A stretch of DNA of 64,000 nt, taken from assembly GCA_951799425.1 (NCBI GenBank), contig OX637401.1, positions 14,657,501 through 14,721,500 on the forward strand, written 5' to 3'. The notes under the pieces were generated by a model. It saw only the letters and a program-made list of their open reading frames with translations. It searched no databases and was not told the origin of the DNA. Source of the DNA: Ilex aquifolium (Eukaryota; Streptophyta; Magnoliopsida; Aquifoliales; Aquifoliaceae). Shown piece by piece: positions 44,940-55,650 of this stretch. The stretch's first letter is position 1, and each line of letters begins with the position of its first letter. Made by a program: the position numbers and the translations under genes.

Positions 44940-45825
44940 CATTCCATCAAACTTATTTGGAAAGAGATTAGAGGAAAGATTTATAAGTCAAAATCTTTAT
45001 AGAGATGATGAATCATGTCTTCTACACAAGAGATTTTCTGGAATAGATTGAGATAGTTGTACCACGGTGAAAGTTGCACGATTTGCTCTTGCAATAAAGA
45101 AAAGGGTTAGGAAGGGGTCGAAGATGTATTTGACTTATCCCCTACGATGCCTAAGTCAGTAAGTGCTCAAAGGAAAGGATAAGACTTTTACTGTGCTAGA
45201 TTGCTCATGTATGTGTACTTGCATCCCAACTCATTGAGATATTTATACATTCTAATAGAGTGACGTGGCAATATAGGCGTCTCATCAATCCAGCTGAGGG
45301 AGCCTTCATAGGTGTAATCATTAGTGAGCTACATTTCCCTCGAGCCGCGCAATTGCTAGACTTGGCAGAGGTCAGTGTCAACTCAGGGTCTGGTCCAGTA
45401 ATGATTAGCTAGCTCGGGATGATGCGCACTCAATGCATGTCCTCTCAACATTTAATGATATATTCAAGTCATTTATTGAGCTGTGTTGAATACTTATTAT
45501 GTTGGTTCCGATCATTAAATATTCTCTCTCCCGAGAGATCGGCATTAGTTAGGGTCATGCCTTGATCCGGATCTCCTAGGATTATGGTACAGTCTGATCT
45601 GAATGGGCAGTGAGGGGCAATCATTCCTATATGACTTGTCGTGTCATGGTGGGCCACATTCCTGCCTAGTGTTAAATGCTCTGCCGCGTGAATCTCATTT
45701 TATCACTTGCATGATGGGAAATATCTCCCTGGATCCTAACCTCGGTCCCAGTTTACTTTCTTAGTGCTTCAATGTTTGGGTCCACGTGTCATACTCTGAT
45801 ACAAATGTCGCTACTTGTCCTATCA
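44940..45825 (-). repeat. probable 3' LTR of Tat #2
   Basis: On minus it starts TGATAGGACAAG after a purine-rich AACTGGAGGTTGGGAATAG and carries TGTATAAATATCTC near 45236-45252 as a TATA box. It includes the Tat U5 motif CTGACTTAGGCATCGTAGGG near 45130-45160. The left boundary is uncertain. Confidence 0.6.
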
Positions 45826-45994
45826 ACTATTCCCAACCTCCAGTTCCGCATGCATGGGCCACGTGGCATAGGGGGATTAGGGGCTAATAAGTGCACGTCG
45901 CCTTAATGTGGTTGTTATACACACGTTTGTCGCCGATTTTTGAAATCCGCATTTAATGTGCTGAATCCCTCTATAACCACTGTTATGAGGGAAG

Positions 45995-46003
45995 TATAAA
46001 TAG
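45995..46003 (+). promoter_or_regulatory. TATA-like box of the Tat #2 antisense gene
   Basis: TATAAATAG on + lies about 170 bases beyond the 3' LTR border and, ignoring the MITE inserted at 46180-47113, about 190 bases before the ATG at 47123. That spacing fits a short 5' UTR with a start near 46025. Confidence 0.5.
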
Positions 46004-46179
46004 TAGGGGATCTCCTAGACAATGTCCCCATTTGAATCTTTGAAGGTTTATAATGATTCCTTTTCGCCCGAGCTATTCTTGCTTCTGAAGGCGTCCCGAG
46101 CATCTTTTTTAAGTAAGTTCATTACATCTCTCTTCCTTCTCATTTTTCTTCCTTTCTCCCTTCTTTTTTCCCACCCTGT

Positions 46180-47113
46180 TAGGGGTACAACTTGGCTGGC
46201 CAACCCAAAAAAATTAGGGCTTGAGTTGAGATTTTTAAAATTTGGGTTGGGCCTGGGCCAAAAAATCTCAACCCGAATTGAATTCCAGCAGTACTCAAGT
46301 TGATGTATTGGGTTCACGGGTTCAACCTGAACCTAACCCGAAATAATAAAATCGGGCTTAACCTGATTTATAAAAAAAACTTTAATATATATATATAAGG
46401 AGAGACTAGGGTTTGTTATGTTGATCCGGCTCTCTGCCTTTCTCCATTTCCTTCCATCTGTTCTCCCTCTCTACCTCCCCATCTACTCCCCAGCTCCTCT
46501 CCACCTTTCTCCACTTTCTCTTGGACATTCTCCATCTCCTCTTCATTTGCTGGATATGGAGAAGGCATCAACAGATCTATAGAAGACGTTGATATATCTA
46601 TAGAAAACATCGATAGATCTGGACCGCCTATCTGGACCTCGACTCTTCACCTTTGAAAGTTTTCATTCAATCCATTTGTTTCAATTCCCATTTGGGTTCT
46701 CTCTCTCTATTTATCTATCTATCTCTCTGCACATAGATATACATACTCTTGTATTCATGTGGTGTTTTTGTGGTTAAATTATAGTGTATTTTTCTGTGCA
46801 GTGCTATGTTAATGGGGATTAATGAGAGCAGTATATTAGCATTTTTAGGCATTAGGTTTCCTCTTTTGCAGATTTTATGACCATGGACTTGTAATTTTAG
46901 GTGTGTTGCCTGAGCCCGATTTCAGCTCGCATTATGAGCCCAAAATCAGCCCGAATTAGCTAACCTGAACTCAACCCGAGTTTTTACAAATTAATTTGAG
47001 CAGTACTCGAGTTAGGTTAGGGTTGAGTTTTTATACCTCAGGTTGGGCCAAGGTTGACCTCCTAACTCATCCAACCTCCCCCCCCCCCCCCCCCCCCAAA
47101 AGTTGCACCCCTA
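46180..47113. mobile_element. hAT-type MITE, 934 bp
   Basis: Inverted termini TAGGGGTACAACTT and AAAAGTTGCACCCCTA bound the element. Flanking 8-mers CACCCTGT and CATCTTGT agree at 6 of 8 positions, a hAT-length duplication. Subterminal parts repeat CAACCCGA/GGGTTGAG motifs. It contains a C run of 20 (47078-47097). The insertion lies just before the antisense start codon of Tat #2. Confidence 0.82.
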
Positions 47114-48289
47114 CATCTTGTAATGGCGAGAACCCTTAGGATAAACGTGCTGAGTGGTGAGGGTAGGCCTAGCACCTTAGAAGGTAAGCCTTGGAAAACC
47201 TGGGTGAATAATAACCAATGGATTGCAAATTTTAGAGCAAAGTACCGCATCTCCACCTCTATACAGGTGATTAAATTTTAGGTCGACCATCATAGTGCAA
47301 CTATAGGTTCCCCTTATTTGATGCCCTTCCACACTGTTATGAGGGGGTATTAGATTTCCCCTACCTTCCATTCTACTTAGGTTCCTCATGCACTTCTTGC
47401 TCTTTCTCGGGTAGTGTTGTTTGAACTTTTTTAGAATAGTCATGGGGGTGGTTTCCTGGAATGTCCGTCTCGGTATTAACCTGGGGGTAGATGAAATCTT
47501 TTTCTGCTACGACATCATATGGACCAACCCAGAAAAAAATATTACCTTAAAGCTTGGGATCCCGCCATGTACCTCGTCACCCACTTGCCTGACTTTGACA
47601 AAGGATATACACAAGATCTCAACATGGTTGGCGGCCAATGGGAGAGAGGCGAAGGACCCACGTACCTTGGACTCGACTACCCCAAAATGATGCGGGAGTC
47701 AGGTACATGGGTTCCCCTATCCTTTATGAGTTTAGCCTCTATTCAATATCAGTGTAGACACTAAAATCTTGTTTTCTTTGAAGAGGAGGGTATAAAGGAA
47801 GAAGCTGCCCAGCCTCTTCGTTATTTTGTCCAATTTCAAGACTTGGTCACTGTTTGGAAGCCTCAGAACCTAGACAACCTTGTTCGGGCTGCACACGTGC
47901 TGCTCAATTAGCATCACGTGTATAATTTTAAAGGTCAATCCTTAAGGTTTATGTCGTAGTCTATATATAGAAGTCTAGACTCTCTAAATTAGTATCTATT
48001 CTTTACTCACGTTTTTTAGAGAGGCTGAAAGGGGGAGCAGAAGTTCAGAGTTTCTGGCAGCCCACACTACACCCAGACTCTGACGTTAGGGGATATACGA
48101 CAGAAGGCCACGAGGTTCGTCGAGCTATCTTTCGCGTTCATTGTTAGGTTTTGCGTTCGTGCTAAGACGAGATCAATCCAGAGCGATCTCGAAGGTAAAC
48201 CCTAATTTCGCCTTGTAGGGTTTTAAAGGAAAATTTTTGGTATTCGATACATATGCGCTGTCAATGGTTCTTGGATTTTCCATTCCAAC

Positions 48290-49998
48290 ACCCCATCCAA
48301 CTTCGGGCGATGAATGGGCCCCTTAGGCTTTCAACCGTGATGGCAAGGCCATCTTGAACTCGGATTCCATGGTGAACTCAGTTGAGACTAATTTCGTCGT
48401 TTTTGTGGCCCTCTACTTTGATGCCAATATAGCTATCCACCATGGTCGATTTGATAACAGTCTTGTCTTCTTCATGGAGCAATCTAGTACGTCATGGTGG
48501 TTAGACTCTCTTTCATCATCTTGTTTAATTCCACTTGTTTTTTATGTTTTCTTGAGGTCCCCTCTTGCATCAAGGCTTCTCAGCAGATGTGGGTCATTGT
48601 GGACCATTTTTGGGGCTGTCACTCTGCTTGCAATAAAGCACAAGACAAGGTAAAAAAATCTGAAGAAGATGGTGAAAGATTGAGAGACATACATTGCTTT
48701 CCCTTCAAGCCGGTCGATCTGGACCCAATGAATCTTCTTTGGTGGCTACAAAAGCTAGTCATCAGCGCCACTACCAACCTTCCGATCCAAACTGAGTAGG
48801 TGTTTCCCAAGCGGTTCCACAGACCAAGCTATTCATCAAGAGCTACCATGAGGCTCTTCTTGCCCCTTAGGAACAAGTCACTCCCCAAATCCAATTGCAA
48901 GTTTCTCCTAGCACCCCGGCCTTGGCCCCAATGCCCTATCCAGCTTCGGGCAATGAATGGGCCCCTTAGGCTTTCAACCGTGATGGCAAGGCCATCTTGA
49001 ACTCGGATTCCATGGTAAACTCAGTTGAGATTACTTTTGTCGTTAGTGCGACTATCTACTTTGATGCCAATATGGCCATCCACTAGGGTCGATTTGATAA
49101 CGGTCTTCTTTGTGGAGCTATCCAGAATGTCATGGTGGTAAGACTCTCTTTCATCATCATGTTCAATTCCATTTGTTTTTGATGTTTTCTTGAGGTCCCC
49201 TCTTGCATCTTGGCTTCTCAGTAAATGGGGTCATCGTGGACCATTTCTAGGGCTATTGCTCTGCTTGTGATAAAGTACAAGCTAAGGCAAAAAAATCTGA
49301 AGAAGATGGTGAAAGACAGAGATAAATACATTGTTTCCCTTCAATCTGATTAATTTGGACCCGACGAATCTTCTCAGGCGACTGCAAAAGTCGGTTGTCA
49401 CTGCCACTGCCAACCACCTTCGGTCCAGACTGAGCAGGTGTTTCCTAGTCTTCGCGGAGAAAGGGATGAAGGCACAGGGCCACAAATTGAGCAGTCCGTC
49501 AAGAGTTTCCATGAGGCCCCTCCTGCCCTTCAAGAATAAGTCACTCCCCAAAACCAAACACAAGTTCCTCCTAGCAGCCCTGTCCTGCCCCTAGTGCCCA
49601 ATCCAGCTTCAGGCAATTAATGGGTCCCTCGGGCTTTCAACCATAATCGCAAGGCCAACTTGAACTCGGATTCCATGGTAAACTCAACTGAGACTACTTT
49701 CGCCATTATGTGGCCCTTTACTTAGATGTCGATATGGCCATCCACCAGGGTCGATCTGATAACTATCTTCTTCGTGGAGCGATCCACAATGTCATGGTGG
49801 TAAGACTCTCTTTCATCATTGTGTTCAATTTCATTTGCTTTTGATGTTTTCTTGAGGTCCCTTCTTGCATCTAGGCTTCTTAGTAGATGGGGTCATCGTG
49901 GACCCTTTTTGGGGTTATCGCTTTGTTCGCGATAAAGCGCAGGCTGAGGCAAAAATATGAAGAAAATGGTGAAAGATTGAGAGAAATACATTACAGAC
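48290..49998 (+). repeat. three tandem copies of a ~650-bp exon-intron-exon unit
   Basis: CTTCGGGC (AGGC in the last copy) followed by AATGAATGGGCCCC and ...GATTCCATGG recurs at 48301, 48944 and 49607. Steps are 643 and 663 bases; the third copy is cut short near 49998. Each unit has a ~90-base intron with donor GTAAGACTC (GTTAGACTC in copy 1) and acceptor CTTCTCAG or similar. Confidence 0.9.
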
Positions 49999-50395
49999 CA
50001 AGTAAAGGAAATCTCCACCCTAATCGGGAAAATGAATAGTCTCTCGGATGAACTATAGATGGCAAAAGTTGTCGAGGCCGAAGCTAAGAAGATGATTACC
50101 GAAGTGGAGCTGAAGTTTTCCTCTATTGAAGCCAAGTTGTCTAAGATCGAAAAGAACTGTGTTGCCTTTTCAGGCCAAGTGGAGACAATGACCAAGTCCT
50201 TGGCCAATGTAGAAAGCAGGGTGGCCCGGGTCCGCCAGGAGACCAATTACAAATTGCAAAAGGATGTGCTAAAGGTCTTCATAGACACGAAGGCCAAGTC
50301 TTTCAAGGATGGGTGAGACGTCGGACTTAACGCGGCCGGGGTTTCCTCTGAGTCTGATCTCTTCTCCCAGTATGTCTTTGTTCCTTCAACTGTTG

Positions 50396-51839
50396 GTTGC
50401 CCTCCAAAGGGGTTGTATTTTCACGAAAGCTCCCAAGCATAAGATAATAGTATCGTGTAGTAACTCAAACAAAAGTCCAAGGTCATCTCATCGGGGAAAG
50501 ATTTGGAATTCAAGGTGATGAAAAATAAAAATAAAAAGTTTTTTGAAGTTTAGAATTTTGAGATTAATCACTAATAAAAATGAAATTCAATAATTGGAAA
50601 ACTAGATAATCTTTAGAATTCATCCCACATAGAATTTCCACTTTAAATCTATAACTCATCTGATTCGTATTCAAACTAGTACGGACGGATGATTTTGAAC
50701 TAAACACTTGGAAAAATAATCAAAAGTAGAAATTGAGAGATTTTATGATGAAAGAATCAGTACTCTACTGGCTGCAAAAAACACCACTAATTACCCATAC
50801 TAAAACCAATTGTATACAGGTAATCGGGAAGTATGCAAACTAAATAGGTTTTCAAAAACACAACTTTAATCAAACAATCATATAAATGTTAAAACTTTAG
50901 TTTAGAGTATAACCCTATTTTAGAGTATAATTGAATTCATGTAAGTAGAAATTGACTTGAAAGTAATTTCTTGCACTAGCAAACTAAATTTAAATAACAA
51001 ACTCTGAAATTAAAGACAACTGAATGTAAGATTACTAGAACAAATAAAAGAACAAAACTTAGAAATAAGTAATAGTAGCAAGAATTCTCAAGAAAACCCT
51101 AACTTTCTCTAAAACAATAAAGCAGAGGAAAAACTCCAAAAAACTTCAAAACGTCATCCTATCTTCCCCAAAAGGTCTTCTATGTACTATGATTAGAAGA
51201 AGAAACTTCAGATCTTTGGTAAATATCTTCCCTAAAATTATCTCCTCTTCCTATTGGTTGAGAATCCCCAAAAGATTTGGTAAGATCTGATATTTAGTTA
51301 AGTTTCCCATAAAAATCTGACTCGACCTACTGGTAGAACATACTCTAACTATCGGTAGAAACTTCTTCTATGGCCCAACCTACCAGTAGAATAGTAAAAC
51401 CTACCGGGCGAACATCCGTCTGATAAAAACTTCTGAAAGTACTGTGGCTTTTGCTACAGGTAGAACATCCGGTAGGACTTCTCTGACTAAAGTACTATAA
51501 TATTTCCTACCGGTAAAACATGATTATACTACCGATAGGACTTCTCTGATGAAAAAGTGCAAAGTATTGTGAGTTTTTCTACCAGTAGAACATGGTTCTA
51601 CTACTGGTAGAACTTCTATTATTCTTCCAAAATTGATCTTCAAGGACTCGATTTCATACTTTCTTGAGCAAATTAATCCCAATTCTTTTATTTCCATTAA
51701 ATCAATGCTTATTCTTCATATTACACCTAAAATACCTGCAACACATAAATTAAAGCTTAACACGCAACCTTTAGTAAATAAACTGAATTAGTAAACTGGA
51801 AAACCTAAAGTGAATATGTTAAGTTATAAAATAATGCAA
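50396..51839 (-). repeat. Athila-type solo LTR, 1444 bp
   Basis: Flanked by TGTTG at 50391-50395 and 51840-51844, a perfect 5-bp duplication. Removing the LTR restores the reading frame of the host antisense gene (YVFVPSTV to EDSIAVSEEED). In LTR sense it begins TTGCATTATTTTATAAC and ends GGAGGGCAAC. It has a CTACCGGTAG-type cluster at 51320-51610 and the Athila LTR tail (CCCCGATGAGATGACCTTGG) near 50490. Confidence 0.85.
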
Positions 51840-52170
51840 TGTTGAAGACTCAATAGCCGTCTCTGAAGAGGAAGACGAAAAAGGTGGGGACTGATCCTAG
51901 GATGTACGGGAAGATCCTATGCCCCCTACCGTAATCCCTATTATTGACGGGGATGATGACGAGATTCCATTGCCCTCACATTTGAGGTTTCCAATCCCTA
52001 CAATGCAAGATCCTTCGACCCCTACCGACCCTGCTACCCTTAACGCTACTATTCGGCGGCAGGGAAAGTGATGGCAGGAACCTGATGACCGACCTTGGGA
52101 AAGGTCAAGAGAGAAAAGGCCAAGCTGGTAGTGGCCAAGTGTAACTTCCGTGACCCCGCTGGGGATTTTA

Positions 52171-53555
52171 TTTCTTGTCTTTTAAGTTGGAGGGATGCAA
52201 ATCCCTTGGTTGTTTGGTGTTATTTATTTTTCCTTTCTGTTTGTAGCAAATCATGCATGCTCGCATAGAAATCACATATGCTTGTAAGTTCTTCTGTTTA
52301 GGCACAGAGCTCTACTTATGTAGAGACTTATCCTATCCAGGGTTGTGCTTCTAATGACCAAGTCCTTTACTTGTCTAACTTTCATGGATTTTTTCCTCCC
52401 GAAGTAGGGGAGTCCCTTGGTTTATTTGGGTGTAGAGCTCTGCTTGTGTAGAGACTTATCCCTCCAAGGGTCGTGCCCCTAACGACCCCTTGGTCTATTT
52501 GAGCGCGAAGTTCTGCCTGTGTAGAGACTTATCCCGCCCGAGGTCGTGCTCCTAACGACCAAGTCCTTTACTCATGTAACTATCATGGACGATTCCCACC
52601 CGAATGAGGCAGGTCCCTTGGTCTATTTGGGCACAGAGCTCTGCATGTGCAATGACTTATCCCGCTTGGGGTCATGCCCTTAACAACCGCATCCTTTACT
52701 CATGTAGCTTTTATGGAAAATTCCCCCCTGAAGGAGGCAAGTCCCTTGGTCTATTTAGGCCCGAAGCTCTGCCTGTGCAAAGACTTATCCCACCTGAGTT
52801 CGTGCCCCTAACTATCGAGTCTATGACTCGTGTTTTAAGACATCTTCCAATTTGATGGGTATTTCTTGTCTTTTAAATTGGAGGGAAAATCCCTTGGTTG
52901 TTTGGGTGTTATTTATTTTTCCTTTATGTTTGTAGCAAATCATGCATGCTCGTATAGAAATCACATATGCTTGTAAATTCTTTTGTTTAGGCGCATAGCT
53001 CTACTTATGTAGAGACTTATCCTATCCAGGGTTGTGCTCCTAATGACTGAGTCCTTTACTTGTCTAACTTTCATGGATGTTTTCCTCCCGAAGTAGGCGA
53101 GTCCCTTGGTTTATTTGGGTGTAGAGCTCTGCCTGTGTAGAGACTTATCCCTCCCAGGGTCGTGCCCCTAATGGCCCCTTGGTCTATTTGACCGCGGAGC
53201 TCTGCCTATATAGAGACTTATCCCGCCTGAGGTCATGCTCCTAACGACCAAGTCCTTTACTCATGTAACTATCATGGACAATTCGCACCCGAATGAGGCA
53301 AGTCCCTTGGTCTATTTGGGCACGGAGCTCTGCCTGTGTAGTGACTTATCCCGCTTGGGGTCGTGCCCTTAACGACCGCATCCTTTACTCGTGTAACTTT
53401 CATGGAAAATTCCCTCCCGAAGGAGGCAAGTCCCTTGGTCTATTTGGGCCCGGAGCTCTGCCTGTGCAAAGACTTATCCTGCCCGAGGTCGTGCCCCTAA
53501 CTATCGAGTCTGTTGACTCGTGTTTTTTACATCTTCCAATTTGATGGGAAATTAC
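52171..53555. repeat. 689-bp higher-order repeat, two copies, built of ~100-145-bp subunits
   Basis: TTTCTTGTCTTTTAAGTTGGAGGG at 52171 recurs at 52861, and GAGGCAGGTCCCTTGG at 52607 recurs at 53296 (step 689). Within each unit about five subunits share GTCCCTTGGTCTATTTGG, GAGCTCTGCCTGTG, GACTTATCCCGCC and CGTGCCCCTAACGACC. It lies between integrase and antisense gene, as the 55-bp array does in Tat #1. Confidence 0.93.
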
Positions 53556-53559
53556 TTCA

Positions 53560-53939
53560 TTCAATGATAAAAATTCTTCAAAATTGATACATTCCATGGA
53601 CGAGGAATATACCTTCCCTCCAAGTTTTCTAACCCATATGACCCTAATCTTCCTACCGATACCACTTTGTAGGGTCCTGTAAAATTGGGGTCGAGTTTTC
53701 CATCAGTGGGCTCCTGAGTACCCCCCCCCCCCCCATTACTTTGCGAAGCACTAGGTCCCCTACTATGAATTCTTGGGTTCTAACATTCTTCTGGTGCTGC
53801 TTGAATAAATCTCCTTTATATTTTGCCAAATGAATAGCGGCTAGGTCTCTTCTTTCTTCAACAACATCTAGGTCTTAGGACATCATCTAATCATTCATGC
53901 ATGAGTCCAATGCTTGACTTCGGGTAGTAGGGAGCTCAA
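53560..53939 (-). pseudogene. Tat #2 integrase C-terminus
   Basis: On minus: LAKYKGDLFKQHQKNVRTQEF, VGDLVLRKVMGG, then in a shifted frame DPNFTGPYKVVS and ENLEGRYIPRPWNVSILKNFY, the GPY module and end of gypsy integrase. A 14-base C run (53721-53734) lies at the frameshift. Confidence 0.85.
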
Positions 53940-55121
53940 TGCTACAACTAACAATGTATGCCCAAACGTAGGTTGTCGCGAAGTAATAAATTTCTCGGGA
54001 GTCTGAAGTTGAATCCTTAGGGAATTGTGAAAACAAGAAACACAAAATAAATAAAAGGAACTTGTTTGAATAGAAATTTTATCCAGCAAAACAAAGATGA
54101 ATTGATTAAAACAATAATTAAAATACTAAAACATTGGGGATACCCTTTCAAATCCACACGAGAATTATTTCAGACCTAGTTTCCAAACTCAGTTAAGAAT
54201 CAGCTGATGAGTTATCTCAACCGGAATATTTACCAATAATGATACGAAAACACCAATAGTTATAACCAAGAATCTATCTGAATAAGCCCAAGAATTCATT
54301 TGCAGATTACAAGCATTCAGCGTGCCTAGAGTCTATAATGAATCAAACTCTCCTGCAGGTGAACCCTAGATTTATCGCCTATAATAAACCGATTATCTTA
54401 TGAAAATCCTATTAATTAACTCAAGTATGGAATACCCAGTTATTTAAATCATAGAGAATCTCAAGCATTCGATGTACATGACACAATGAATCAGGAAATT
54501 ATACAAAATAAAAACTTTACTAAGAGACAAGAATCAAAGTAACAGAATAAATCAAGCAATTAAAACCTTGAGTAAAAAAAAATACCGCATTTCATTGAAA
54601 GATACTCCCCCTAGCCTTAGCTGGGCTTTTAGCCAGACATAATTGAAAATGCCACAAAAAGTAAAGAAGAAAACTAGAAGGCCCCCAAAGATCCCTCTCC
54701 TGAAAACATATCTTCTTATTTATAAGTAATGAGGCCACCAAAACTAGGTCACAATGCAAGGCACATAAGTTTGGGCAGGGCAACTTAATAACATGCGTCC
54801 GGACACAAGTGAGATACCGTCCGAACGCATTCGACAGAATGCTTCCCTCATACTTTGAAATCTTCATATCCTTCATAGTCCGTTCTGGAACCTCTATCCG
54901 GACTCATTCCCTCTTCCGTTTGGATGCGCCTATCAGAATGGTCCTCCTCTCCTGAATTTTGACTCTCGTCGCTTATCTTCCGCTTACTCTTTAAATTCTC
55001 CTTATTTACCTACAAAACAAGACAAAAATTCCATAAAAATGATCAAATCAAAACTGAGGTAAATCAATACAGTTAATACTTTACCCAACGTAATTAGTCC
55101 CTAACAACTACCAAATTAACA
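53940..55121 (-). repeat. 3' LTR of Athila #2 (lacks its first ~20 bases)
   Basis: It starts on + TGCTACAACTAACAATG and aligns with the LTR at 59262. The inner end stops at TGTTAATTTGG, whereas the partner continues ~19 bases to TGATTAGCCTC; the deletion point abuts RNase H sequence. Confidence 0.88.
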
Positions 55122-55650
55122 CATTGTCAAATTTTTGGAGTAGGAGGATCCATCTAAGCAGCCTAGGCTTTGCATCTTTCTTTGTCAACATGTATTTAAG
55201 AGCTGTATGGTTTGTGAAAATAACAATAAGGGATCCTACAAGATAAGACCTAAACTTGTCTAAGGCAAATACTATTGCTAGTAATTCTTTTTATGTAATA
55301 GAATAATTCATCTGTGTATTTATTTAAGCTGCTCCTAGCATAGTATATGACATTATGGCTTCTTCTCATTACGTTGCCCTAAAACTTCCCCCACAGCATA
55401 ATCACTGGCATCACACATAATTTCAAAAGGAAGAGTCCAATCTAGGGGTTGCATAATTGGAGTAGTAGTGAGCATGCCCTTCAGCTTATTAAAAGTCTCT
55501 TGGCAAGACTCACCCCACTCGAAAGGTGTGTCTTTCCCTAGGAGGTGCAAAAGTGGCTTAGATATAGAACTAAAGTCTTTTATGAACCTTCTATAAAAAC
55601 AACATGACCCAGAAAAGATCTGACATCCTTAATGGTCTTGGGGGTAGGCA
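55122..55650 (-). pseudogene. Athila #2 RNase H, truncated
   Basis: On minus: KLKGMLTTTPIMQPL, FEIMCDASDYAVGEVLGQRN, then [20 protein letters not shown] and ILLLQKFDN, where it runs into the LTR. Compare ILLLQKFNLAIKDKK in Athila #1 at 3550-3600. Confidence 0.85.

Larger units (their letters stand above)
47123..52071 (+). pseudogene. antisense gene of Tat #2 (gypsy-type transposon domain and coiled coil), interrupted
   Basis: ATG 47123 starts MARTLRINVLSGEG. The following frames hold a broken PF04195-like domain, best seen at 47530-47660 (KAWDPAMYLVTHLPDFDKGY). Then come three ~650-bp repeats carrying exon-intron-exon units, a coiled coil at 50059-50316 (MITEVELKFSSIEAKL), and after the solo LTR at 50396-51839 an acidic tail (AVSEEEDEKGG, IPIIDGDDDEIPLP) ending at TGA 52069-52071. 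A non-homologous ~340 bases at 47905-48245 may be an intron or insertion. Many stops. It is the counterpart of antisense gene 1 of Tat #1. Confidence 0.65.

Noticed and set aside
52604-53544. Repeated 83-codon ORF starting MRQVPWSIWA
   Set aside because: Occurs only because the 689-bp tandem repeat is duplicated; no independent coding evidence.
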